From Burkholderiales bacterium (lineage in GTDB: Bacteria > Pseudomonadota > Gammaproteobacteria > Burkholderiales > Burkholderiaceae_C), in assembly GCA_947448105.1 (NCBI GenBank), contig CANFNE010000039.1, forward strand, positions 1 to 13,118: 13,118 nucleotides of DNA. Reading direction: 5' to 3'. The notes below the pieces were generated by a model, which was not told the DNA's origin, ran no database searches, and saw only the letters and a program-made list of their open reading frames with translations. The translations under genes and the position numbers were made by a program. Numbering within the stretch: position 1 is the first letter of the stretch; each line of letters opens with the position of its first letter. Below are positions 5,847 through 13,118 of the stretch, piece by piece.

Positions 5847-8249
5847 TTAGCTTGCGATACCCGCAGCCTTGAGCTGCTGCCACACGCGGTAGGCCGAGTG
5901 GGGCATGTTGAAGTGCGTCACACCCAGGTGGGCGAACGCGTCCACCATGGCGCTGGTAAAGGTCGGAATGCTGCCCACGTGCGGTGACTCGGCCACGCCC
6001 TTGGCACCGATGGGATGGTGTGGCGACGGGGTAACCGTGTGGTCGGTTTCCCAGTGCGGTGTTTCCACGGCGGTGGGCAAGAAATAGTCCATCAGCGTAT
6101 TGCCCTGGATGTTGCCTTGTTTGTCAAACGACAGCAGCTGGCCCATGGCCACCGCAAAACCTTCGGTCAAGCCGCCATGGATTTGGCCTTCGATGATCAT
6201 CGGGTTGATGCGGGTGCCGCAGTCGTCCAGCGCATAGAAGCGGCGGATTTTGGTCTCGCCCGTTCCCTTGTCGATGTCCACCACACAGAGGTAAATACCA
6301 AAGGGGAAGGTGAAGTTCGGTGGGTCGTAGTAGTGCACGGCTTCCAGGCCTGGCTCCAGGCCGGGCGGGGGGCTGTTGTAGGACGCCCAGGCGATTTCTG
6401 CCATGGTTTTGAACTTGGCGTCGTCGCCACGCACTTTGAAACGGTCGATTTCCCATTCCAGATCGGCTTCGCTGACCTCCATCAGGTGGGCGGCGATTTT
6501 CTTGGCCTTGGCGTGGATTTTGCGCGCGGCCATGGCAATGGCGGCGCCGGCCACCGGGGTGGAGCGTGAGCCATAGGTGCCCAGACCGTAAGGTGCGGTG
6601 TTGGTGTCGCCTTCTTCAACCTGGATCACTTCGGACGGAATACCCAGCTCGGTGGCGATGATTTGCGCATAGGTGGTCTGGTGGCCCTGGCCTTGCGAGA
6701 TGGTGCCCATGCGGGCAATCGCGCTGCCCGTGGGGTGCACGCGGATTTCGCAGGAGTCAAACATGCCGACACCCAAAATGTCGCAAATCTTGCTGGGTCC
6801 GGCACCCACCACTTCCGTGAAGGTGACCAGGCCAATGCCCATCAGGGTCGGGCAGTTCGGGTCGGCGCGCTTGGCGGCTTGTTCGGCGCGCAGGCCTTTG
6901 TAGTCCACCGCAGTGAGCACTTTGTCCAGCGCGGTTTGGTAGTCGCCCGAGTCGTATTCAAAGCCAAATGCCGAGGTGTAGGGGAACTGTTCGCGCTTGA
7001 TGAAGTTCTTGGCGCGGATCTCGGCTTTGTCCATGCCCAGCTTTTGGGCCAGCACGTCGACCATGCGCTCGACCAGGTAAACCGCTTCGGTCACGCGGAA
7101 AGAGCAGCGGTACGCCACGCCACCGGGCGCCTTGTTGGTGTACACGCCATCGACCTTGCAGTAGGCGGTAGGAATGTCGTAGCTGCCCGAGACGATGTGG
7201 AACATGCCGGCGGGGAACTTGGTGGGGTCGGCGCAGGCGTCAAAGGCGCCGTGGTCGGCGATCACATTGGTGCGCAGTGCCAAAATTTTGCCGTCGGCGG
7301 TGGCGGCGAGTTCGCCGGTCATGTGGTAGTCGCGGGCAAAGGCGGTGGAGGACAGGTTTTCGATGCGGTCTTCCACCCATTTCACCGGGCGACCCAGCAC
7401 GATGGACGACACGATGGCGCACACATAGCCGGGGTAAATGCCGACCTTGTTGCCAAAGCCGCCGCCGATATCGGGCGAGATGATGCGTACTTTGGACTCA
7501 GGAATACCCGAGAGCATGGACACCACGGTGCGCACCACGTGGGGCGCCTGGCTGGTGATGTAGGTCGTCAGTTCGCCACGGATCGGGTCACACGAGGCCA
7601 CGGCGCCGCAGGTCTCCAGGGGGCAGGGGTGCACGCGCGGGTAGTGCATGTCTTGCTTGACGGTGACCGGTGCGCTGGCAAAAGCCGCGTCGGTGGTTTC
7701 TTTGTTGCCTGCGTCCCAGGTGAAGATGTGGTTGTGGTGGTAACGCTTGCCGTGCGCGCCTTCGGTTTTACCGGCCAGGTCTTCGCGCAGCACGGGAGCG
7801 TCGGGCTTGAGGGCTTCAAACGGGTCGATCACCACCGGCAGCTCTTCGTATTCCACTTCCACGGCTTCCACGCCGTCGGCTGCCGAGTAGCGGTCTTCGG
7901 CAATCACGATGGCGACTTCCTGCATTTGGAAGTGGACTTTTTCGTCGGCCAGCACGGCAGCCACGTCACCCGCAAGCGTGGGCATCCAGTGCAGCTTGAG
8001 GGGCTTCAAATCGTCTGCCGTCAAAACGGCGATCACGCCGGGAATCTTCAGCGCGGCTTCTTTGTTGATGCGCTTGATGCGGGCGTGCGCCACGCTGGAG
8101 CGCACGATGTCCATATGGACCATATTGGGCATCTTGATGTCGTCGACATAGTTGCCTTTGCCCTGGATGAAGCGGGCATCTTCTTTGCGCAGGCGCGATT
8201 CGCCCATGCCCATCAGGGCTTTTTCGCGGTCACTCAGTGGTGCGTTCAT
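5847..8249 (-). CDS. coxL: CoxL, form I aerobic CO dehydrogenase large (Mo-Cu) subunit
   Basis: This 800-residue catalytic subunit oxidises CO with water to CO2 at a Mo-Cu-cytidine dinucleotide site. The form I signature AYRCSFR is at 379-385, with Cys382 (codon 7104-7106) as the copper-sulphur ligand; form II enzymes have AYRGAGR instead. The catalytic glutamate is Glu754 in GAKGVAES. Other family stretches include DIGGGFGNKVGIYPGY (260-275, cofactor binding), ISQGQGHQTTYAQ (517-529) and DDCGTRINP (675-683). Length is close to the Oligotropha protein (about 809 residues), and Cys-to-Glu spacing is nearly the same. The start is ATG 8249 after AGGAGAA, 21 bases beyond the coxS stop, in the order M-S-L. 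A strong terminator follows. Nothing suggests inactivation. Confidence 0.98.
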   Translation of the reverse strand: MNAPLSDREKALMGMGESRLRKEDARFIQGKGNYVDDIKMPNMVHMDIVRSSVAHARIKRINKEAALKIPGVIAVLTADDLKPLKLHWMPTLAGDVAAVLADEKVHFQMQEVAIVIAEDRYSAADGVEAVEVEYEELPVVIDPFEALKPDAPVLREDLAGKTEGAHGKRYHHNHIFTWDAGNKETTDAAFASAPVTVKQDMHYPRVHPCPLETCGAVASCDPIRGELTTYITSQAPHVVRTVVSMLSGIPESKVRIISPDIGGGFGNKVGIYPGYVCAIVSSIVLGRPVKWVEDRIENLSSTAFARDYHMTGELAATADGKILALRTNVIADHGAFDACADPTKFPAGMFHIVSGSYDIPTAYCKVDGVYTNKAPGGVAYRCSFRVTEAVYLVERMVDVLAQKLGMDKAEIRAKNFIKREQFPYTSAFGFEYDSGDYQTALDKVLTAVDYKGLRAEQAAKRADPNCPTLMGIGLVTFTEVVGAGPSKICDILGVGMFDSCEIRVHPTGSAIARMGTISQGQGHQTTYAQIIATELGIPSEVIQVEEGDTNTAPYGLGTYGSRSTPVAGAAIAMAARKIHAKAKKIAAHLMEVSEADLEWEIDRFKVRGDDAKFKTMAEIAWASYNSPPPGLEPGLEAVHYYDPPNFTFPFGIYLCVVDIDKGTGETKIRRFYALDDCGTRINPMIIEGQIHGGLTEGFAVAMGQLLSFDKQGNIQGNTLMDYFLPTAVETPHWETDHTVTPSPHHPIGAKGVAESPHVGSIPTFTSAMVDAFAHLGVTHFNMPHSAYRVWQQLKAAGIAS

Positions 8250-8270
8250 AAAGTTCTCCTGGGGTTGCGC

Positions 8271-8759
<489 letters not shown>

Positions 8760-8779
8760 GGGAGTCTCCTTGTGGGGCT

Positions 8780-9643
8780 TTAGGCGCAGCGGGCTGCAGC
8801 AGCGCGGATGGCGCGGCGGGTCATTTCCCCGGCCATGGCGGTTTTGTATTCGACGTCGCCGCGCAGGTCTTCTGCGGGGTCGCAAACAGCGCGCACCGCG
8901 TGAACGGCCGCGTCAATGCTGGCGTCCGTCAGAGGCTTGCCGATCAGGGCTGCTTCAGCCTCGCTGGCGCGCAGCGCGGTGGACGCCACATTGGTCAGGC
9001 CAATGCTGGCGTGGCTGACCACGCCACCGGACATGCGCAGCACCACGGCAGCGCCGGCCGTGGCCCAGTCGCCAGTCTTGCGCTTGAGTTTTTGGTAGGC
9101 GTAGCCGGTGCCTGCAGCAAAAGGCGCGATCAGGATGGCCGTCAGGATCTCGTCTTCGGCCAGCGCCGTCATGTAGGTGCCGTGGAAAAAATCCACCGCC
9201 TTGACCTGGCGCTCGCCCTGGGGGCCTTGCAACACAAAGGTCGCGTCCAGTGCCATAGAAATAGCGGGGTGGTCGTTGCCGGGGTCGCCGTGGGCGATGT
9301 CGCCGCCAATCGTGCCGCGGTTGCGCACCTGGGGGTCGGCAATCAAGAGTGCCGCTTCGACCAGCAAGGGCAGCTTGGCTTGCAGCAGGGGCGAGGCGAT
9401 GAGTTCGTTTTCCGAGGTCATCGCGCCAATGCGGATCACGCCGCCTTGTTCGCTGATGCCGCGCAACTCGGGGATGCGGTTGATGTCAATCAGTGTGCCG
9501 GGCTGGGCAAAGCGCAGCTTCATCATGGGCAAGAGGCTGTGGCCGCCTGCGAGCAGTTTCGCGTCGTCGCCCAGCGAGGACAACAGGGCGATCGCTTCGG
9601 CCACGGTATGCGGCGCGTGGTAATCAAATGCCGGTGGAATCAC
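8780..9643 (-). CDS. coxM: CoxM, CO dehydrogenase medium FAD subunit
   Basis: This 287-residue flavoprotein subunit receives electrons from the iron-sulphur clusters on FAD and passes them towards quinone. The two FAD pyrophosphate-binding motifs are present at the positions known for CoxM: AGGHS (32-36) and TIGGD (111-115; the usual Asn of TIGGN is Asp here). NRGTIGGDIAHGDPGND (108-124) is typical of the family. I chose GTG at 9643: it gives the standard N terminus (M/VIPPAFDYHAPHT), a family-typical length, and has AGGAG at 9649-9653 five bases upstream. An upstream ATG at 9760 in the same frame lies in the promoter region and has no such support. It is the first gene of the coxMSL unit, downstream of rcoM. 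Confidence 0.96.
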   Translation of the reverse strand: MIPPAFDYHAPHTVAEAIALLSSLGDDAKLLAGGHSLLPMMKLRFAQPGTLIDINRIPELRGISEQGGVIRIGAMTSENELIASPLLQAKLPLLVEAALLIADPQVRNRGTIGGDIAHGDPGNDHPAISMALDATFVLQGPQGERQVKAVDFFHGTYMTALAEDEILTAILIAPFAAGTGYAYQKLKRKTGDWATAGAAVVLRMSGGVVSHASIGLTNVASTALRASEAEAALIGKPLTDASIDAAVHAVRAVCDPAEDLRGDVEYKTAMAGEMTRRAIRAAAARCA

Positions 9644-9648
9644 GGTAT

Positions 9649-9653
9649 CTCCT
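9649..9653 (-). promoter_or_regulatory. coxM ribosome binding site that decides the GTG start
   Basis: AGGAG on the minus strand sits five bases before the GTG at 9643. It favours the GTG over the in-frame ATG at 9760, which would add about 39 residues unlike any CoxM. Confidence 0.85.
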
Positions 9654-9690
9654 TTACTTTTTGGAAGACGCTCAAAAAACGCCAGCAGCG

Positions 9691-9720
9691 ACTCTAGCGA
9701 GGGCTTTGCGCCTTGGGCAA
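9691..9720 (-). promoter_or_regulatory. Putative coxMSL promoter
   Basis: On the minus strand, TTGCCC (9715-9720) and TAGAGT (9691-9696) are 18 bases apart, each matching four of six positions of the sigma-70 boxes. The predicted start near 9684 gives a leader of about 40 bases to the coxM GTG. Imperfect boxes suit an activator-dependent promoter, and the repeat set lies directly upstream. This is inference from sequence only. Confidence 0.4.
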
Positions 9721-9727
9721 GGTAAAA

Positions 9728-9780
9728 AATCAACCGGTTCTTATTTCGCACGAACGGCAACGCCGTTGCACGAAAAATGG
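9728..9780 (-). promoter_or_regulatory. Putative RcoM operator: three spaced sites upstream of coxM
   Basis: RcoM of Burkholderia xenovorans is reported to bind three direct repeats of TTnnnG (extended CnnC[CA][GA]TTnnnG) about 21 bp apart. Here the minus strand has TTCGTGC at 9768-9774 and again at 9748-9754, 20 bp apart, and a degenerate site, ACCGGTTGAT, whose TT is 21 bp further on (9732-9733). The middle site matches six of seven defined positions of the extended motif; the outer two match four. Relative to the proposed transcription start they would be centred near -87, -67 and -47, a sensible place for an activator. Confidence 0.5.
9753..9767. repeat. Short inverted repeat in the coxM control region
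   Basis: AACGGC and GCCGTT flank a three-base spacer (perfect 6-bp arms), lying between the two TTCGTGC repeats and overlapping the TT of the second. It has no following T-run in either direction, so it is not an rcoM terminator. It may be part of the operator or chance. Confidence 0.5.
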
Positions 9781-9786
9781 CGCCCC

Positions 9787-10596
9787 CTAGTTTTTGACCG
9801 GCACCGCGTCAGTCAGGCCGAGTTGGTCCAGCAACTTGGACATGCTCGCGCGCGACACCGGAATTTCTACCGGCGTGGAGCCCATCATGCGCAGCGACAT
9901 GCGGCCGTCGTCGCGCACGATCTCGTCAACCTGCGCCAGGTTGACGATGTAGCTGCGGTGCACCCGCAAGAACAGGTGGGGGTCGAGCCGGCTTTCCAGG
10001 TCGCCAATGGTGATGTTGCAGAACTGGCCGCCTTGGGCCGTGTGCACCCAGGTGTAGTGGCCTTCGGAACGGATGAAGGACACGCTGGGCACGTCCACCA
10101 GCATCACGCGGTTTTGCTTGATGGTGGGAATTTTGCGCAGCTGGCGCTTTTCCCCCGCGTCAGCGCTCTTGCGCTTGGCGTCGGCACTGCCTTCTTTGCT
10201 GACCACCTCGGTGATGTCATAGAACACCAGCGTGTAACCGGTGGTGGCGCCCTGCATATCGCCGATCTTGGAGACTTTGATCAAGAGCACGCGCTCAGGG
10301 ATATTGATCATCATGGCCATGGGCGGCGCGTTGTTGACCGGGCATTCGGCCTGGCCAAGTAAAAATTTGACCTTGGCTTTGGCCGCGTCGGGATGGAAGT
10401 CGGTGACGATCTTGCCAAAGGGCAGCTTGTCGCCCACCGGCAGGCTGCGCCGGGCGTAGTCGTTCATGCCCACCACATGGAGAGCCGGGTCCAAGTGCAC
10501 CACTCCCACGTCAAAGCGCTCCAGCAAATAAAGCCAGGAATTGGGGCCGGTGGTGCTGGCGGCCTCAGCGGAAGGGAAGGGGCAGGCTTTTGTCAT
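9787..10596 (-). CDS. rcoM: RcoM, CO-sensing haem PAS-LytTR transcription regulator
   Basis: This 269-residue one-component regulator has an N-terminal PAS domain (about 20-130) and a C-terminal LytTR DNA-binding domain (about 153-262, with LRVHRSYIVN at 210-219). The PAS segment FHPDAAKAKVKFLLGQ, then AECPVNNAPPMAMMINIP, aligns with RcoM of Burkholderia xenovorans as I remember it: His68 corresponds to haem ligand His74, Cys85 to the oxidised-state ligand Cys94, and Met95 to Met104, which CO displaces. Three residues are missing just before the Cys relative to that protein. RcoM activates cox genes when CO is bound, and here it lies immediately upstream of coxM. ATG 10596 gives a family-like N terminus; ATG 10641 (15 residues longer) is possible and neither has a clear ribosome binding site. 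Confidence 0.93.
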   Translation of the reverse strand: MTKACPFPSAEAASTTGPNSWLYLLERFDVGVVHLDPALHVVGMNDYARRSLPVGDKLPFGKIVTDFHPDAAKAKVKFLLGQAECPVNNAPPMAMMINIPERVLLIKVSKIGDMQGATTGYTLVFYDITEVVSKEGSADAKRKSADAGEKRQLRKIPTIKQNRVMLVDVPSVSFIRSEGHYTWVHTAQGGQFCNITIGDLESRLDPHLFLRVHRSYIVNLAQVDEIVRDDGRMSLRMMGSTPVEIPVSRASMSKLLDQLGLTDAVPVKN

Positions 10597-10883
10597 AGGT
10601 TCGAGATGGTAGTGGGTGTGGGCAGCCTGGCGTGGGTGCATGTCTCATGCCGCCATACGGAGATTCGTGCAAACTTTGCGCGCTTCGTTCACCAGCAGAT
10701 GCGCAAACCAGCCGCGCTGGTTAAAGTGCGTTTTATCCACTTATTGGCCGTGAAAAACGCGATTTATGTTAGCAATGAAAAAATGGGAGTCTGGACTTTT
10801 GCAGACTCGCGGCACCTCGACCACCGGGTTTACCCTTGGTTTGTGCAAATGATGTGCCTGCCCCTTCCGGCCAGCGTTCTGCC
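10597..10883. promoter_or_regulatory. Divergent control region between rcoM and the membrane-protein/xdhC pair
   Basis: This roughly 290-base non-coding stretch must hold promoters for both directions. It is AT-richer than its surroundings, especially 10721-10790. On the plus strand TTCGTGC occurs at 10664-10670, the same heptamer as upstream of coxM, with TTCGTT 20 bp later (10684-10689). A second set of TTnnnG matches has TT at 10721, 10741 and 10763 (spacings 20 and 22). The motif is short, so matches alone are weak evidence. No confident sigma-70 boxes could be assigned. Confidence 0.4.
10787..10808. repeat. Hairpin in the divergent region
   Basis: GAGTCTG and CAGACTC form a perfect 7-bp stem around the 8-base loop GACTTTTG. 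No T-run follows on either strand, so it is not an intrinsic terminator. It lies about 75 bases before the ATG of the membrane protein and could be a leader structure or an operator dyad. Confidence 0.45.
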
Positions 10884-11579
10884 ATGAGAGCCCCACCGAA
10901 CGCGCCCCACTGGCTGGCCCGCAGCGTCGGCTCGGCGGCCATTACACCGTCTCTTTTATTGCTTGCGGTGGCTGCCACGCTCTGGGGCTTGGGCGCGCGC
11001 GGCAACGCGGCGGCTACTTCCTATGGCGCCGTCATCGCACTGTCGCTTCTGCTGGTGGCGCTGGGCTGCGCGGCGCTGAGCTGGGTGCGTCCCCAGCGCG
11101 CGGGGCTGTCGCCGCCTTACATCATGTTGTCCCTGGGTTTTGGCGGCATGCTCCTGGGCTTGGGCGTGGATTTGCTGCTGGGCGGCCCGGCACGGCTGGA
11201 GAGTTTGTGCAGCCAGTCGGTGCGCATGGGATTTTTAGAGAGCCTTGAACTGCACATCGCCTTTTTGCCGGCGATGCACGCGGGCATGCTCACGGGGGGT
11301 CTGTTGGCCATACCCAGCCTGCGTTTGCTGCGCCAGCACTGCGGTCGCTATTTGTGTTCCTTGCTCACGCAAAACCTGCTGTGCTCAGCCTGGATGCTGC
11401 TGGGCATGACGGCCGGCGCACTGTGGCTGGTGCGCTGGCAAGTGGCTGCGGGTGCGTCCAGCCTGCCGGGTATGCTTGGCGGCATGTTTGTGGGCATGAC
11501 CTGGGGCATGGTTGCCAGTGTCGCCCTGTACCGCACGTTTTTTGCGCTGCGCAATCGCCATCCTGCCGAGGACGTTTAA
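10884..11579 (+). CDS. Unidentified six-helix membrane protein coupled to xdhC/coxI
   Basis: I do not recognise this 231-residue protein. It is very hydrophobic, with about six membrane segments (near 20-38, 48-67, 79-100, 122-145, 160-183, 195-217) and a basic C-terminal end. Visible features are His124 and His132 (LELHIAFLPAMHAGML) in helix 4, a Cys/His patch at 152-167 (QHCGRYLCSLL, then LLCSAW) and Met/Gly-rich helices. Its stop and the next gene's ATG share one base (TAATG), so it is probably co-translated with an XdhC/CoxI protein. Some cox clusters carry membrane genes next to coxI (CoxH, CoxK), but I cannot show homology. ATG 10884 is used; TTG 10836 and GTG 10854 are in-frame alternatives and none has a strong ribosome binding site. 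The His, Met and Cys residues could suit metal handling, which is speculation. Confidence 0.75.
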   Translation: MRAPPNAPHWLARSVGSAAITPSLLLLAVAATLWGLGARGNAAATSYGAVIALSLLLVALGCAALSWVRPQRAGLSPPYIMLSLGFGGMLLGLGVDLLLGGPARLESLCSQSVRMGFLESLELHIAFLPAMHAGMLTGGLLAIPSLRLLRQHCGRYLCSLLTQNLLCSAWMLLGMTAGALWLVRWQVAAGASSLPGMLGGMFVGMTWGMVASVALYRTFFALRNRHPAEDV

Positions 11580-12619
11580 TGGACAGTTTGGATATCCGGG
11601 TCTTGTCAGACGCGCTGGCCTGGCGTACGGCCGGCCACGCCGTCACCCTGGTCACCGTGGTGCAAACCTGGGGCAGCGCGCCGCGCCCGCCCGGCGCACT
11701 CTTGGCCGTGCGCGACGACGGCCTGGTCAGCGGCTCGGTCTCAGGCGGCTGCGTGGAAGACGACCTGATCGCCCGCACCAAGGCGGCGTTTGCCAGCTTG
11801 GTGGCGCATTCGGCCACCACAGCGGCTCCGGCCCAGTCGCACACCCTGCCCAGTGAAATCGTGTATGGCGTAAGCAAAGAAGAAGCCGCCCGCTTCGGCC
11901 TGCCCTGCGGCGGCACCCTTCGCCTGGTGCACGAGCCTTTGCAAGACGTGCACTGGATTAGTGACTTGCTGGCGCGTACCGCCGCCCACCAGTTGGTGTC
12001 GCGCAGCCTAAGCATGTCCACCGGCGCGGTGACGCTGGGTGGCGCACAGCGCGGCCAAGAGATCGCCTACGACGGCCAGACGCTGACCACGGTGTTCGGC
12101 CCCAAGTGGCGCCTGCTCTTGATTGGCGCGGGCCAGCTTTCGCAGGCCGTGGCGCAGATGGCAGGCATGCTGGACTTTGAAGTGCTGGTGTGCGACCCGC
12201 GTGAAGACTACGCCGCCACCCTGGATTTGCGCGTCGTGCAGCGCCTCTTGGGCATGCCCGACGATGTGGTGCGCGACATGCTGCCCGACCCGCACACCGC
12301 CATCGTGGCGCTCACGCATGACCCCAAGCTCGACGACATGGCCCTCTTGGAGGCGCTCAAGTCCGAAGCCTTTTATGTGGGCGCACTGGGCTCGGGCCGC
12401 ACGCAAGCGGCGCGCAAGCAGCGCCTGGCCGAACACTTTGACATGACCGAGGCCGAACTCGACCGCCTGCACGGCCCGGTGGGATTGCGCCTGGGCGCCA
12501 AAACCCCGGCCGAGATTGCGGTGTCCATCCTGGCCGAGATCGTGCAGGTCAAAAACGCCGGCGTAAAGGCCGGGTTTACCGATTCGTCGTGCGCCGTGCC
12601 CGGGGCGCCTGCGGTTTAG
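11579..12619 (+). CDS. XdhC/CoxI-family molybdenum cofactor maturation protein
   Basis: This 346-residue protein has the two-part XdhC/CoxI layout: an N-terminal domain with GSAPRPPGA (32-40) and SGSVSGGCVEDDL (51-63, Cys58), and a C-terminal Rossmann-like domain beginning RLLLIGAGQLSQA (178-190) and ending with VGALGSGRTQAARK (267-280) and GLRLGAKTPAEIAVSILAEI (302-321). XdhC proteins bind and protect the sulphurated molybdenum cofactor and deliver it to molybdenum hydroxylases such as CoxL. The cox operon itself has no coxF or coxI, so this is the only candidate here. The start is ATG 11579, overlapping the upstream stop by one base with GAGGA seven to eleven bases before; the frame is open further upstream only inside the membrane gene. 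Whether it is closer to CoxF or CoxI cannot be decided by eye. Confidence 0.92.
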   Translation: MDSLDIRVLSDALAWRTAGHAVTLVTVVQTWGSAPRPPGALLAVRDDGLVSGSVSGGCVEDDLIARTKAAFASLVAHSATTAAPAQSHTLPSEIVYGVSKEEAARFGLPCGGTLRLVHEPLQDVHWISDLLARTAAHQLVSRSLSMSTGAVTLGGAQRGQEIAYDGQTLTTVFGPKWRLLLIGAGQLSQAVAQMAGMLDFEVLVCDPREDYAATLDLRVVQRLLGMPDDVVRDMLPDPHTAIVALTHDPKLDDMALLEALKSEAFYVGALGSGRTQAARKQRLAEHFDMTEAELDRLHGPVGLRLGAKTPAEIAVSILAEIVQVKNAGVKAGFTDSSCAVPGAPAV

Positions 12620-12627
12620 ATCGCCTT

Positions 12628-13118
12628 TCAGGCTGCGGCGCGCTGCCCCATTGCCTCACCCAAGCGCACCGGCGCGCCAGCTTGCCAAGCCGGGTTCCAA
12701 TCCAGTGTGGCGCGCGGCCACAGCAGCACCACGGTCGATCCCAGCAAAAAGCGCCCCATTTCCTCGCCCTGGCGCAGGGTCACAGCCCCTTCGTCGTAAC
12801 GCCACTCGGTGACTTGCGGCAGGCGCGGCGGGTTCACCACACCGTGCCACACCGTGGCCATGCTGCCGACGATGGTGGCGCCCACCAGCGTGAGCACCAT
12901 GGGACCAAAGTCGGTGTCAAACACGCACACGACACGCTCGTTGCGCGCAAACAGCCCGGGCACGCCGCGCGCCGTGGTGGGGTTGACCGAAAACAAATCG
13001 CCCGGCACATAAATCATGCGGGTCAGGCGTCCATCGCAAGGCATGTGGATGCGGTGGTAGTCGCGCGGGCTGAGGTAAATCGTGGCAAAGGCGCCGTCGT
13101 CAAACTGCGCGGCCAGCG
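12628..13118 (-). CDS. psd: Phosphatidylserine decarboxylase, C-terminal part (cut by window edge)
   Basis: The open frame runs off the right edge, leaving about 162 C-terminal residues. It converts phosphatidylserine to phosphatidylethanolamine at the inner membrane. Evidence is the SPRDYHRIHMPCDG stretch (about 13037-13077 on the minus strand; catalytic His), VPGDLFSVN and the self-cleavage site LGST with the pyruvoyl-forming Ser codon at 12736-12738. The reading frame continues upstream of the Met at 13044 with FATIYLSPRDYHR, so that Met is internal and not the start. It converges on xdhC with eight bases between stops and no terminator. It is a housekeeping gene and probably marks the right edge of the CO locus. 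Confidence 0.95.
   Translation of the reverse strand, partial: LAAQFDDGAFATIYLSPRDYHRIHMPCDGRLTRMIYVPGDLFSVNPTTARGVPGLFARNERVVCVFDTDFGPMVLTLVGATIVGSMATVWHGVVNPPRLPQVTEWRYDEGAVTLRQGEEMGRFLLGSTVVLLWPRATLDWNPAWQAGAPVRLGEAMGQRAAA

Noticed and set aside
8760..8885. Upstream extension of coxS
   Set aside because: It overlaps the end of coxM and is Arg/Pro-rich; MSKKIVSMQL at 8759 with a good ribosome binding site is the family start.
9732..9739. AACCGGTT palindrome as an operator for another regulator
   Set aside because: Eight-base palindromes occur by chance and I know no family with this exact site; it was kept only as part of the degenerate third RcoM-like site.
9644..9760. N-terminal extension of coxM from ATG 9760
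   Set aside because: The extra residues do not resemble CoxM, cover the putative promoter and operator, and the GTG at 9643 has a strong ribosome binding site and gives the standard length.
9753..9767. Inverted repeat read as an rcoM terminator
   Set aside because: The stem is only six pairs and no T-run follows on the minus strand, so intrinsic termination is unlikely.

Overview
The window looks like the chromosome of a betaproteobacterium in Burkholderiales, probably Comamonadaceae. It is GC-rich, carries a DUF3567-type gene (a family I associate with Burkholderiales), and pairs an RcoM-type haem/LytTR regulator with aerobic CO dehydrogenase genes. The species cannot be named from the sequence alone. 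No transposase, phage gene, CRISPR array, tRNA or rRNA was seen.

Layout. Positions 13-354 (+) hold a small DUF3567-like protein. Positions 471-1470 (+) hold two overlapping exported copper-type proteins: a CopI-like cupredoxin and a DUF411/CopG-like protein with a CxCC motif. Positions 1509-10596 (all on -) hold the CO oxidation locus, in transcription order: rcoM, coxM, coxS, coxL, a strong intrinsic terminator, coxG, coxD, coxE, a mocA-like molybdopterin cytidylyltransferase, and a 2OG-Fe(II) oxygenase-like gene whose start overlaps the mocA stop by 4 bases. Positions 10884-12619 (+) run divergently from rcoM and hold an unidentified six-helix membrane protein overlapping by one base with an XdhC/CoxI-family gene. 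Positions 12628-13118 (-) hold the C-terminal part of phosphatidylserine decarboxylase, cut by the window edge.

How it works together. CoxL carries the AYRCSFR loop (Cys382) and a GVAES motif (Glu754), the signature of true form I Mo-Cu CO dehydrogenase. CoxM has both FAD motifs and CoxS has all eight cysteines for two [2Fe-2S] clusters, so the enzyme looks complete. CoxD (MoxR AAA+), CoxE (VWA), MocA and XdhC/CoxI cover maturation of the Mo-Cu-cytidine cofactor. CoxG is the likely membrane and quinone link. RcoM has the His, Cys and Met expected for CO-responsive haem binding. Upstream of coxM are two TTCGTGC repeats 20 bp apart and a degenerate third site 21 bp further on, just before a plausible promoter, which fits RcoM-controlled, CO-induced expression.

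The least explained parts are the 2OG oxygenase coupled to mocA, the membrane protein coupled to xdhC, the strong terminator between coxL and coxG, and the copper-protein pair next to a copper-requiring enzyme.
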